From assembly GCA_015179025.1 (NCBI GenBank), contig WHUX01000211.1, positions 1-64,000 on the forward strand: 64,000 bases of DNA, written 5' to 3'. Of this stretch, positions 46,479 through 56,164 are shown one piece after another; the first letter of the stretch is position 1; each line of letters opens with the position of its first letter. Origin of the DNA: Terfezia claveryi (taxonomy: Eukaryota; Ascomycota; Pezizomycetes; Pezizales; Pezizaceae). The notes beneath the pieces are model-generated. The model was not told the DNA's origin, searched no databases, and worked only from the letters and a program-made list of their open reading frames with translations. A program made the translations under genes and the position numbers.

Positions 46479-46744
46479 CATGGTTTTCATACATATTGAG
46501 AGCTCGCGAGAGCATGGTTTTCATAGATATTGAGAGCTCGCGAGAGCATGGTTTTCTTACATATTGAGAGCTCGCGAGAGCATGGTTTTCATACATATTG
46601 AGAGCTCGCGGAAGCATGGTTTTCATAGATATTGAGAGCTCGGGAAGCATGGTTTTCAAGCATATTGAGAGCTCGCGGAAGCATCGTTTTCATACATATG
46701 AACAGCCCGCGAATGCATGGTTTTCATACATATTGAGAGGCCGC
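46479..46744. repeat. 34-bp minisatellite, about eight copies
   Basis: Unit: CATGGTTTTCATACATATTG followed by AGAGCTCGCGAGAG, with scattered substitutions (CATAGATATT, CGCGGAAG). The arrangement is a direct tandem without spacers. Confidence 0.95.
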
Positions 46745-46964
46745 CCTAAACTTCCCACATACCTACAGCTATTTCTTAAAGTAGGAGTGCAGGTAAGACA
46801 AGTTCTGAGACAGCGTCAGTCAGTTGGGCAGCTGGATCCGACATCAGGGGGCCGGGGGCACGGAGTGTCCCTTCCCTATTTCCAAGGTGTGGCCGGCTGG
46901 GACTTAGAGATATTCTCGTGTTCATTGCACAAGACTACGGATTTCTATGCTTCTCTACGCTACC

Positions 46965-47290
46965 GAGCCCATATGGACGCGGATATCAGGCAAGTAAGGA
47001 CCCCCCATTGCAGGCTCGCATGGACGCGGATATCCAGGCTAATAAGGACCCCCAATTGCAGGCTCAAATGGACCCGGATATCCAGGTGAATAAGGACCCC
47101 CAATTGCAGGATCATATGGACGCGGATATACAGGCTAATAAGGACCCGGTATTGCAGGCTCATATGGACCCGATCCAGGCGAATAAGGACCCGGTATTGC
47201 AGGCTCATATGGACCCGGCGATCCAGGCGAATAAGGACCCAGTATTGCAGGCTGATATGGACCTGGATATCCAGGCGAATAAAGGGACGG
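46965..47290 (+). repeat. 48-bp minisatellite, seven copies, open in frame
   Basis: Each unit encodes about 16 residues of the form AHMDPDIQANKDPVLQ. The frame is open at 46918-47316 but has no convincing ATG or flanking domain. One unit is shortened by 3 bp, keeping frame, which could mean past selection or chance. Confidence 0.9.
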
Positions 47291-47669
47291 AGATGTTGGA
47301 GTGCAGTGTGTGTTAGTATAGCGTTAGTAGATTCTCAAGAATAAAATGGATTATTTCAAAATGTATAATATGCAGGCAAAGTGCAAGAACAAGCGCGGTA
47401 GCGCAGGCGCGGCTATGCTAGCAGACCATTCACGTCGGAATTTAGAATGAGATGTTGACTGCGCAGAGGGTGGGGGTTGAGGTGGATATGAATCTGAGAA
47501 TATGGCTTCAGTCAATTAAGATGTGGATACGTTGGTGTAGGTTAGGATATATTGTAAGAAATGAGTTGCGTCCAGAAAGCCCAATTTGCGTCGGACGTAG
47601 GAAAATGTTAAAGTTGGCTTCAGATTCGCCAGGCGTCAGGTGCTTCTGACGCACCTGACGCAGATATTA

Positions 47670-48390
47670 TTTTTGCTGATGTACTGGCCTCCGACTAAAT
47701 TTGGCCGATGGTCTAAGGCTAACTCCAGATCTGGGCGTCCTTCCAGACCTGCATATTCTAAATCAATTAATCGGGCACGCCCATTACACTCCTTAATGAT
47801 GTTTACCCAACGAACATCACGATGGACATAGCCATTGCTATGTAACCATTGTAAACCATGCAAAACGTCACGAATGATAGCTTTGAGTTCGGTGATTTCC
47901 TTCGGGCGGGGGATAAAGCCAACAGGGCTGAGTTGTAAAACAACATTAAATCTCTTATACTCTGGTCCTGAGACGAGGTTGATTAGATTTGCTGGAAGAT
48001 CTCTCTTAACCAGTTTGTAAAGGTCGTCAAGTGCCTACCCAATCATCAATATCCAAATCAATCAAGAGACAAAAAAACTTACGTCCGTGAAGTTAACAAT
48101 AGGGATTTTCTTAGCAACGTATAATGGATATATGATGACCTAATGAAGAAGTTATAACATGTATATCTCCTGTGATGTACTTTTGACCAACCTTGACACC
48201 ATTCGGACGCTTCATCTCGTCATACAATTAGACCGTTTCAGTTGGAAACAGCGGCTCAAGAGACCTTAAGCATCTAAGGATATTTACAACGGTCCGAAAG
48301 ATAGCAAGGCGGTGAGATGGTAATTTGGCGTCGAATATGCAATTAGTCAAGCGTTGAGCATGCTTAGAACAGTTGCATCTGGGTTATGTG
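47670..48390 (-). pseudogene. atypical protein kinase fragment, second copy
   Basis: Minus-strand segments align with the better copy at 48799-49680: SHRLAIFRTVVNILRCLRSL, an in-frame stop, LYDEMKRPNGVKV, then GFIPRPKEITELK and VLHGLQWLHSNGYVHRDVRW with a catalytic-loop-like HRDxxWxN and LIDLEYAG in place of DFG. It is broken by a nonsense codon and by the insertion at 46366-47669. Confidence 0.7.
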
Positions 48391-48798
48391 TAAGCTCCAT
48401 GTCGGAGGTGATTGTATTTATAACTTTGCAATGAAAAAATTCGGGTGCACCTTGTATGAGAAAGTACCTATGATTAAGAACGTAACGATGATTAAGAAAG
48501 TACTCAAGAATAAGACGCGGAGAGAGCTTTTGGCAAAATCGCCCCTCCGTAAATAAGACTGCAGTCTTAACCGCGAGATTTTACGGTATTCGCAGGCTGA
48601 ATATCTCTGCTACCTCTAACATTCGCAACCTTGATATATGTCAGGAGTTCATGCATTCGCAACCTTCAGTTATGTTCTGGGGAGCAGTTGGATATGAATA
48701 TCATACGCCTTCAAAGGGAGCCATAGCGAAAAGAACATGATTCAAAACAATAGGAAGGGTTAAAGAAAAAAAAAAAAAAAAAAAGGGACACAAAGTGG
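48391..48798. other. spacer between two kinase relics
   Basis: Contains an A-run at about 48763-48784. No gene recognised. Confidence 0.35.
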
Positions 48799-50642
48799 TC
48801 AGGAGTCCATATTATTTCCTTGCAACCAAGCATCGCTAAAAGCAACCTCAACATCCAATTCTTCTTTGATAAGCTTTTGCATGAAGACCAATTCACTATC
48901 CTCCAGTAAATGCCTGTGCGCGTTCATCAGCTGACCGACTAAATATAAATCTGCTGTCTTTGGGAAGAAGCTTGCTGCTGCCGATGGCCAGTGCTCCAAC
49001 TTAAAGTTAACAGCTCCAGCTTTGCCTGCATATTTAAGATCAATTAAGTGTGCGCGTCCATTTCTGTCAATAATAATATTATCCCAGCGAATGTCACGAT
49101 GAACATAATCATGATTGTGTAGCCATTTCAAGCCTTTGAGCACATCCTGGATGATGTGTCTCAATTGAGCTTCCTTGCATGGGCGTGGTTTAAACCCCAC
49201 AGGATACAGATGCAAGGATGTTATGTTTGAGCCATATAATGGCTGTTGAGTGAAGTTGACAATGTAGGAGGGGCGTTCAGCCAAAATAAGGCTATATAGG
49301 GCATATAGGTCCTATAACGACATTAGCTTCAGCTTCCTCAATCCCCCAGCCCACATCCAGAGCCCTACCTCAGTGATGCTTGCTGTCGGAACTCGTTTAA
49401 TTACTTCCGACGGATAAATGGTCACCTAGTATATGATATTATTCAGTGTACTGTAGTATCGGGTTACTGGGATTACTGACCGTGATACCATCTGGACGAT
49501 TGTGACGAGTGTATAATCTAATGAGTTCTGGAGGCAATAATGGTTCAAACGTCCGTAGGAATCGCACAAGGGTGATTGTGGTGCGGAATATGGATAAGCG
49601 ATCAACTGCGAAGCTGGCATCATAAAGCATTTGATTTAGGCGTTGACACCGACCGTCAGGGGTTAAGAGGCAAAATCTAATTTATGTTAGAAAAGCTCTC
49701 TCTGCCATACCACTGGAGATGCGTCGAATATTGATGCAGGAGCGGGTATTAATGTAGGATGAAATAAAATAAATAAATAAAATCGAATTTTACATACTGT
49801 ATTTTTGTGCCGCTAGTAGCATATGCAAATATAAATGGCAGTTGACCATAAAAAGCCGGACTCCATTTACCAAATTGACTGGAGAGTTCCATATAGGCAT
49901 CTTCAAGATTTTCGGTGGCACTCCTCCTCCCCTCGAAGAACTAGTGCCCCTCGCATCCAACAAAGAAAATCCGGTCTTGTTTTGTCAGCAGTAGTCCCAG
50001 AATGATATTTGTCTGTCGAATTTCTCAAAAAATCGAGCTTTGTCCTATAAGTCATGAAGAGTGTCTGCATAATAAGATCATCCCAGACACAATGGTAGCT
50101 ATCCTCAGTGAATTGGCCATGGTAAACCGGCCTGTCCAGCAGGGCCATGCCAATGAGGCTGTTCATGTCTGAGAAGGTATTTTTTGCCTGAGAGATAAGA
50201 TATGGATGCGACTGTTGTATGTGCAGGGGGATTTAATCTATATAGGGTATTGAGGTAATCAAGGGAGACTCAAGGAATTTATCTACTTGGTCTGCTGTTG
50301 GGTGGTCTGCTGTTGGGTGGTCTGGCAGCTCACTAAATGGCGCTGTGAGAGCATCGCAGAATTGTTGAATAGTAAATTGAAGTTCTTCATCAACCGTCTT
50401 GGGTTTCTTCGGCGGGCGTTCACCTAGACACAGTTAGGGCAATGCAGAAAGCCAAACCGTGTGTGACAGTAGAGTTCCACTTACCAGCAAGGAGAGCTTC
50501 AGCTTTTACAGTACATTTAGCAAATATGCGTGCTTAAAAGGAATGAGTGTTACTTACCAGGACGCTTTATTGCGATGTGGATTGTTAAGCAAGGGAGGCT
50601 GCCCTGAAAGTGGTCGTTTATGATGTGCTGTATTGTAGCTGA
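48799..50642 (-). pseudogene. Crinkler-like gene body: nuclease-like module plus atypical kinase, disrupted
   Basis: Minus-strand exons read in the order of fungal Crinkler-type proteins. First comes the end of the ubiquitin-like header (TIHIAIKRPG) and a linker (KKPKTVDEELQFTIQQFCDA). Next is a module resembling PD-(D/E)XK nucleases: MQTLFMTYRTKLDF, TRPDFLCW, ALVLRGEE. Last is a kinase with the loop HRDIRWDN and LIDLKYAG instead of DFG (48799-49284 and upstream exons to 49680). Introns with good GT/AG sites separate the blocks. It is disrupted: a TAA at 50233-50235 lies in frame, the usual GEEK lysine is lost where the frame shifts near 49925, and the 5' header lies on the other side of a transposon (50645-52069). 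Such proteins are known as effectors or in inter-genomic conflict; this copy should be inactive. Confidence 0.75.
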
Positions 50643-50766
50643 TACCGGGAAAACTGGTGAATAAGGCACCTTGTCGGTTTTTGAGACATTTCTAATTACA
50701 AAGCGCACTAATATTAATTCTACCTGAATCTGTTGCTTGGACAGGGGGCTCGGCATGAACACATTA

Positions 50767-51560
50767 AGGGTTGTCACCAATTTAAAAAACTGCTTACCAC
50801 CCTTGTTGCTTAACCTAGGTGTTTAACCAAATAGAGATGAGAATGTGATTTAATTGCTGTAGTCTGGTTGGCACTAATTGCTGATACCTCTTGCGACACA
50901 ACCATTTGCATTTTATTTAACTGCTGACTCATGGGGCAAATCAACACAGCCATTCCAGCATTGCATACTCTAGCATGCTGCATATGTACCTATTCCGCAT
51001 ACCTATTCTGCATACCCCAAACGAAGCCAGCATGCCCTCCCCCCGTTCAAGCAAGAGGTCTATGAGCAGATTGCTTCCCTCGTACCTAACTTCTCTTGAT
51101 TATCCTCTATTTATCTAACAAGCCTTCCTATGTCTGATTTATCCCATGCTTTGTAACCTCTGTCGCCGACGCTGACGCCGACGTCTTACCGATCGGTCGT
51201 TTGGATGAGGGGCGTGTACTTGGCTCTTCCGATGGGGATGGTGGGCTGGATTGAGCTGGTTGGCCAGATGGAGGGTGGGAGCTCAGAGAGAACACCGTGA
51301 AGTCGTTGGTGATTGCGGTTGTGGAGCTTGATTCGCCTTCGTTGAGTTCATGGAGTTGCGTTCACTGCCTTATGACTCAGCAACTTAAGCAGGTTTGAGC
51401 AGGTTTAAAGCACCTGGAGTGCTTTAACTTGCTTAAAGTTGCTTAACCATGATATGATTGCTGATTGGCTGGTTGCCGTTGTCGATTTGCATGGGTACCC
51501 CACACTAAGGTTAAGCAACAAGGGTGGTTAAGCAGTTTTTTAAATTGGTGACAACCCCCT
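50767..51560. mobile_element. nested TA-flanked element
   Basis: The left end AGGGTTGTCACCAATTTAAA and the right end TTTAAATTGGTGACAACCCC (plus CT) are inverted copies extending through ACTGCTTAACCACCCTTGTT. TA flanks the element at 50765-50766 and 51561-51562. The interior (about 700 bp) has no transposase, so it is non-autonomous. It contains dense short inverted motifs built on TTAAGCAGGTT near 51385-51450. Confidence 0.85.
50859..50874 (+). repeat. 16-bp micro-insertion with exact 8-bp TSD
   Basis: GTAGTCTGGTTGGCAC lies between two exact TAATTGCT copies (50851-50858 and 50875-50882). It is the cleanest member of the family and sits inside the nested element. Confidence 0.85.
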
Positions 51561-51619
51561 TATTCTATGCCGTCTGTAGCCTCTACTATATTCTCAACCT
51601 CTTCCATCTATCTGCCATG

Positions 51620-51765
51620 CCCTACCGTAATATCTGGTAGGCCACGCACATAAAGCTTTATATTTTCAGTCCCATTAGGGGATATAGAAATACCTGCCTG
51701 TTTAAAAGACTTAATAATACTCTCCTTTTTCTCTGTATGTAACCAAAGCCATGCTTGTCCAACTG
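51620..51765 (-). pseudogene. pogo-like transposase C-terminal relic
   Basis: Minus-strand reading contains QAWLWLHTEKKESIIKSFKQ then AGISISPNGTE and YVRGLPDI, the typical end of DDE transposases of the pogo/Fot1 group (helix, KSF, G-I-S, acidic turn). It fits the TA target site of the surrounding element. Confidence 0.55.
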
Positions 51766-52071
51766 CTTCAGTTATGAGAATACCTCCGGTTCAGAGAATT
51801 GACACTCCTGGGTTGTAGAGCAGTAGATTTGCCCTTAGGCCCTGGTCAGGTGGACTTAGTAGCTGAGCCTAGAATTGTTGACATTATTAGGTATTGGAAT
51901 ATTGAACTTTAATCCGATAATCTCGATAATCCATACCTACATTTTTCCTTTTCCTCCTACTATGTTAACCGTGTTGCCAACTTTTCATATTGAGATCTTG
52001 CCCGGTTGCATGGTGGCTTGCAGATGTCTCAAAAACCGACAAGGTGTCTTATTCACCAGTTTTCCCGGGTA

Positions 52072-52303
52072 CCGGAAGCTCATCGTCATCCTTAAAAACG
52101 AACTCATTCCTCGCTTTTTTGGTGTCGGGGATGTTAGCAACGCAAAGCTCGAGCTGGGGGGCATCAAAGCCGTTGAAGCAGTTGGGGTTTGCGGTCACAA
52201 TAGCCATTTTGAGGTGTCCGATAGTTTTATTCCAGTCAATGTCGATGGGAAAGGGAACCAAACTTGGGTCCCCATGGACCCAACAAATCAGCGTGGTTTC
52301 CAT
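52072..52303 (-). pseudogene. Crinkler-like ubiquitin-like header domain
   Basis: The minus strand starts METTLICWVHGDPSLVPFPI, continues with NKTIGHLKMAIVTANPN and FDAPQLELCVANIPD, and ends at DDDELPV. This is the ubiquitin-like header of Crinkler proteins (LICWV, K-x-V/I-G-x-LK, L-x-L). The coding sequence runs directly into the transposon end at 52069-52071. Its continuation (SATIQHIINDHFQG) lies at 50600-50642 on the far side. Confidence 0.8.
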
Positions 52304-52484
52304 AGTGCTGGAGCCGGAGTTAAGCAGCTGCTGGAGCTTTGATGAAGGGGCGGCTGATGAGTGGGTCGTGATGGGTCATGGAGTTTAAGGAGGAGGGAGG
52401 AAGGCGAGAACAAGGAGGATGATGGAAGGAAGTAGAAAACTAGGCTCGCCAAGTGTTCCGCCAAGCCGTCAACCCTAGTACTGC
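52304..52484. other. upstream region of the Crinkler-like header
   Basis: Presumed former promoter. No other feature. Confidence 0.3.
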
Positions 52485-52541
52485 AAGCTTCAGATCGCCA
52501 GGCTAGTACTGCAGTGGGTGACCATGCCCACCGCAGCACGC
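52485..52541 (+). pseudogene. 5S rRNA 3'-half pseudogene fragment
   Basis: AAGCTTCAGATCGCCAGGCT and the following AGTACTGCAGTGGGTGACCA are identical to the relic at 44602-44724. The match ends soon after at CCGCAGCAC. The preceding CTAGTACTGCA repeats a segment inside the fragment. Confidence 0.75.
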
Positions 52542-52598
52542 AATGGGTATTTAGAAATTTTGACTTCTTGTTTCGGTTCGTTGGATGGTTGCCTTTTT

Positions 52599-52609
52599 GT
52601 AGTCTGGTT
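52599..52609 (+). repeat. 11-bp micro-insertion
   Basis: GTAGTCTGGTT lies between exact GCCTTTTT copies (52591-52598 and 52610-52617). Confidence 0.75.
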
Positions 52610-52617
52610 GCCTTTTT

Positions 52618-52650
52618 GACAGCTACGGAGGGGTTGTGCAACCAGACTAG
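52618..52650 (-). repeat. 33-bp micro-insertion
   Basis: On the minus strand it starts CTAGTCTGGTTGCACAACCC. It is bounded by GCCTTTTT (52610-52617) and TCCTTTTT (52651-52658). It thus shares a target copy with its neighbour in opposite orientation. Confidence 0.7.
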
Positions 52651-52790
52651 TCCTTTTTTGGCCCATACCTTTTCCATGTACCTATGTCTACCCTTTTTGT
52701 AATTAAGCTAGTCCTATATTGGTAATCTCCTACCACACCAAATTCTTAGGCGGGGATGTTGTGCCAACACCACGACTGAGCGTGCCAGAC

Positions 52791-53000
52791 TACCGCAAGA
52801 ACTCGGAATAAGACCCCCCCAGCCGAACTAATGTTGGTTGCTATGTCTAATACTAATTCTGCCTAAATTATGCAATAGGAGGTGGGTCTAGGCAGAATTA
52901 GTATTAGACATAGCAACCGACATTATAGTCTGGTTGCACAACTCCTCGGAACCCGACATCAGTTCAGCTGGGGGTCTTATTATTCCGAATTCTTGCGGTA
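52791..53000. repeat. hairpin MITE (about 210 bp)
   Basis: The outer arms TACCGCAAGAACTCGGAATA and its complement TATTCCGAATTCTTGCGGTA, and the inner arms GTTGCTATGTCTAATACTAA and its complement, fold into one long hairpin. It is interrupted only by a 29-bp insertion at 52924-52952. ACTGAGCGTGCCA occurs just outside both ends. Confidence 0.85.
52924..52952 (+). repeat. 29-bp micro-insertion in the hairpin arm
   Basis: It starts TATAGTCTGGTTGCACAACT and is bounded by CCGACAT (52917-52923 and 52953-52959). Removing it restores pairing of the hairpin arms. Confidence 0.75.
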
Positions 53001-53008
53001 CAACTGAG

Positions 53009-53023
53009 CGTGCCAACCAGATT
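53009..53023 (-). repeat. 15-bp micro-insertion with 10-bp direct repeat
   Basis: CGTGCCAACCAGATT lies between exact TACAACTGAG copies (52999-53008 and 53024-53033). Confidence 0.75.
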
Positions 53024-53033
53024 TACAACTGAG

Positions 53034-54759
53034 CCTAGATATCAGCGAGCAAATCGGCTAGAATCCTCCAAATCAACCGCGTGCAAATAAGCCTTGTAAT
53101 CTATGAGAACACTTGTAACCCACTATTTGAATAGTCTCGATCTCTGGGTGTAAATCGGCTGGCTTGCAAATGAGGCTCCGTTGTTTCCCTGAATTTCCTA
53201 CAGTCTTCATAACCACTGTCCCATGCCGCCTCTGTTAAAGCTTCTTCCGTCTCCTTCCTCTATAAACCGGCTTCTTGTTCCCCTTGCCTCCCTGTCTCCC
53301 CTCGGGTCGCTACCTTCATATGTGTTTGCCATGGAGGGGCTTTCGTTGAATTTTCTCCCTACTCGACGTGTCTCTATTCGGGCTTTAAATCCCAGATCAT
53401 CCTTAATTTTTTTCTCCGCTTTTGTGAGCCTCTCACTCCTCGATCATTCGAGCTTTCAGCTCCAGTACTCGACCCTTCGCCTTGCTCAATTGTTTGTGTG
53501 CGTCTCACTCGTGCTCAAGTTCCTGAACTCGCATCCCCAGTCTGCTGCCTGTAGTCTTTCTACCCTCCCCAATCTCAATGTCTAGCGATGGGATGGTTAA
53601 CCCGGTGATTGTTCCCGACCCCGAAACATCTGGCATCGAAAAAAATCTCATCAGGTTCAGCGCATAAATACCACGGGTCTGATTGGCACCAGGGGTATTT
53701 ACTACTCTCCAAGTAAGAAATTACCTTTGTGCAATATCCCTATTAGACAACAAGAAGTCACCTTGCCTTCTCCTGTAAGAAGAATTCTTATGTTGATCGT
53801 GATAATCTCCTGTATAATTTATAATCTAAATAAACTCAATATTATTTGATTTTACATGGATATAACAGACATGAAAAAATAGAAAAGGAGGAGAGAAGAG
53901 CAGGCCTCATAATATCCAAACATGGTGACGTTGTGTTCAATTCAAAATTGTCTTGGCAGCGAACCAAGGTTCAAAACACTACCTACTCTACCTACTCGTG
54001 CCCAGACTCATAATTATGCTTAGCGCTCCAATAAGAGTCTGGGAGTAAACTCCTCCGAAATTACACGCTAGTGTGCTCCGAACCGGCGCAGAATGCCAAG
54101 CCCAAGGTATATTGCGCTAGTAGCTCCGAATGTATTATGTATGTTAGCTTGTTTTCGTCACTCCCGCCTGCACGCGTATACTACTCTGAGGGATCTTCCA
54201 ATTACTGTAGACAACTGGGATCCAATTCTAATAACTGCTGAAGAAGCATTGTGGGAACCACGGGTATTCCTGGTCTGCGAGCTGTTGCACAATAGCAATA
54301 TGGATGTGATCTTGTTCTTCACACGACTTATGAGTTCAAAATCAAAATGCCTGAAGAAGAAATAGCACAGCTTCATGGAGAACAAAGGCGTCAAGAAGGT
54401 GTTTGAGGCAATGTTGAGTGTGATGAGTTACAATACAAAGAAGAAGCAGAACTCTACCACTTCCATATTGGAGTAGAAGCAAAAATTAGGAGTAGGGTCG
54501 TCCAGAACCAGATTTTTTTTTATTATCCATATCAAATTAATTCGATTCTTTTACTATACAAATCTTAGAATCAGAGCATAGTGTAGAGTATTTTGAGTTC
54601 ATTCAGAGTTATAACGCTGTTCTGAGTTATAATGCTTGATCGGCTTGTTCTGGAGTTATCCACTCATTTTAGCTCATTCCAATTATTATAGAGCTCATGT
54701 AGCTCAATCGGAAGTTATAGGGCTCATTCAGCTTATTCGGAGGTTATTCAACCTCTAGT
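53034..54759. other. degenerate intergenic DNA
   Basis: A minus-strand segment near 53430-53570 has coiled-coil-like composition with stops and may be a gene relic. The rest (53600-54759) is AT-rich with imperfect GAGTTATAAT-type repeats leading into the array below. Confidence 0.3.
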
Positions 54760-55110
54760 TTATAGGCTCGCTCAGTACGTTATAGGCTCATACAGCACCT
54801 TATAAGCTTGCTCTAGACAATATAGGCTTACTCAGTGCCTTATAGGCCTGCTCTGGGCAATATATGCTCGCTCAGTGCCTTATAGGCCTGCTCCGGGCAA
54901 TATATGCTCGCTCAGTGCCTTATTGGCCTGCTCTGGGCAATATATACTTGCTTGGTGCCTTATTGGCCTGCTCTGGGCAATATATACTCGCTCAGTGTCT
55001 TATAGGCCTGCTCCAGGCAACATATGCTCGCTTGGTGCCTTATTGGCCTGCTCCGGACAATATATGCTCGCTCAGTGCCTTATTGGCCTACTGTTCAGGA
55101 CAATATAGGT
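54760..55110. repeat. 40-bp minisatellite, about nine copies
   Basis: Unit: TATGCTCGCTCAGTGCCTTA followed by TTGGCCTGCTCTGGGCAATA, with frequent A/T, G/A exchanges. The 40-bp period is not a multiple of three, so successive units are read in shifted frames; the open frames across it are by-products. Confidence 0.9.
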
Positions 55111-55147
55111 ACCAATAATGACTGTCAATTGTCCTGGATGTTTCCTC

Positions 55148-55186
55148 CAGGCATCACCTGCATTACAGGTGATGTAATGATGCCTG
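55148..55186. repeat. short imperfect hairpin
   Basis: CAGGCATCACCTG and CAGGTGATGTAATGATGCCTG pair over most of their length. It marks the junction between the 40-bp array and the 177-bp repeats. Confidence 0.7.
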
Positions 55187-55199
55187 AACTATTCCCACA

Positions 55200-55690
55200 A
55201 TCAACCTCCACAATGCTGGAGCATACCTTTCAGAGCTTCAACCCTTTCCTCGAGTGCCTCTCTTATCATATCTCTGCTCCGGTGGCTTTAGCTACAGACC
55301 CAGTTGAACTAGAGCCAGTATCAGGATACTAAGTAAGCAGAAGTAAACATACTACATGAGGCACTTCAGCAAGAGTTCCCAACTCCACAATGCCCGGAGC
55401 AGACCTTTCGGAGCTTCAAACCTTTCCTCGAGTGCCTCTTTTATGATATCTCTGCGCCGGTGGCCTTATGTACAGACCCTGTTGATCTAGAGCCAGCATA
55501 AAGATACTAAGTAAGCCGAAGCAAACATACTATATGAGGCACTTCAGCAAGAGTTCCCAACTCCATAATGTCCAGAGCAGACCTTTCAGAGCTTGAAGTC
55601 TTTTCTCAATATCCTCTCTTGTGATATCTCTGCGCCGGTGGCCTTAAGTACAGACCTAGTTGAACTAGAGCAAGTATACTCCTAATGTAA
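55200..55690. repeat. three diverged tandem repeats of about 177 bp
   Basis: Copies begin at about 55206 (CTCCACAATG), 55382 and 55561 and share CAGAGCTTC, TATCTCTGC-CCGGTGGC and TGAGGCACTTCAGCAAGAG. No coding potential is visible. Confidence 0.9.
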
Positions 55691-56010
55691 GCGTGCTGAT
55701 TCTCCTCAGGTCACGTGAGTATTCTGCGCTGGTCACGTGTATTTCTGCTCCGGTTTTGTCTAAATGACGCTAACAGCTCCGGAAATGACGCTAACAGCTC
55801 CGAGAACACTACCTACTCTACTTTATCCTCATATTCAGAACTTTATACATTTGGATGATTGCTGACTGCTGCAGTAGTCATCCCTTTGCTTGAGGAGAGA
55901 CTAAATTTCTTTCCCTACTGTCGTTTGTGGTGATACTTTCTTTATCTAATCTCTTTTCTGGTCTTCGTCGACCCTATCTCAAATCGTCTCTCTATCTTCA
56001 TTATTTCCTC

Positions 56011-56025
56011 TGCCAACCAGACTAT
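56011..56025 (-). repeat. 15-bp micro-insertion
   Basis: TGCCAACCAGACTAT lies between ATTTCCTC (56003-56010) and ATCTCCTC (56026-56033), upstream of the deaminase start. Confidence 0.6.
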
Positions 56026-56164
56026 ATCTCCTCCTATTGCCCAAGCTCTCGCTTCTAGTCTGGCGAGTCTACCTCAAGATCAAGAGTTAGCTGTTCTCTA
56101 ATTCTCCCCTCGGAAGCAAATCTTGAAACTACTCAGCTATTCTACTTGCCTATCCTCCACAGCC

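Larger units (their letters stand above)
46366..47669. mobile_element. 1.3-kb insertion with minisatellites inside a kinase relic
   Basis: Homology to the atypical kinase stops at both edges. The ends carry CTGCGTC (46366) and GACGCAG (47663-47669), and related GCGTCAGGT strings recur near both ends. The right end contains the hairpin GCGTCAGGTG-CTTCTGACG-CACCTGACGC. No target duplication was found, so it may be a DNA element or an expanded unstable segment. Confidence 0.45.
50645..52069. mobile_element. TA-flanked DNA transposon inserted in the Crinkler-like gene
   Basis: The inverted ends are CCGGGAAAACTGGTGAATAA (left) and its counterpart ending GTTTTCCCGGG (right). They continue through CACCTTGTCGGTTTTTGAGA and are flanked by TA (50643-50644, 52070-52071). 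Header and body of the Crinkler-like gene meet exactly when this segment is ignored, so it inserted in that exon. It holds a second, nested element (50767-51560) and a transposase relic. Confidence 0.88.

Noticed and set aside
46479..46744. CRISPR-like regular repeats
   Set aside because: Units are directly adjacent with no spacers, and the genome is eukaryotic; this is a minisatellite.
52288..52677. 129-aa minus-strand ORF overlapping the Crinkler-like header
   Set aside because: It crosses a 5S relic and two micro-insertions, so it cannot be an old gene.
53223..53585. 120-aa plus-strand ORF
   Set aside because: Composition is leucine/serine-rich antisense of a possible coiled-coil relic; no start context or domain.
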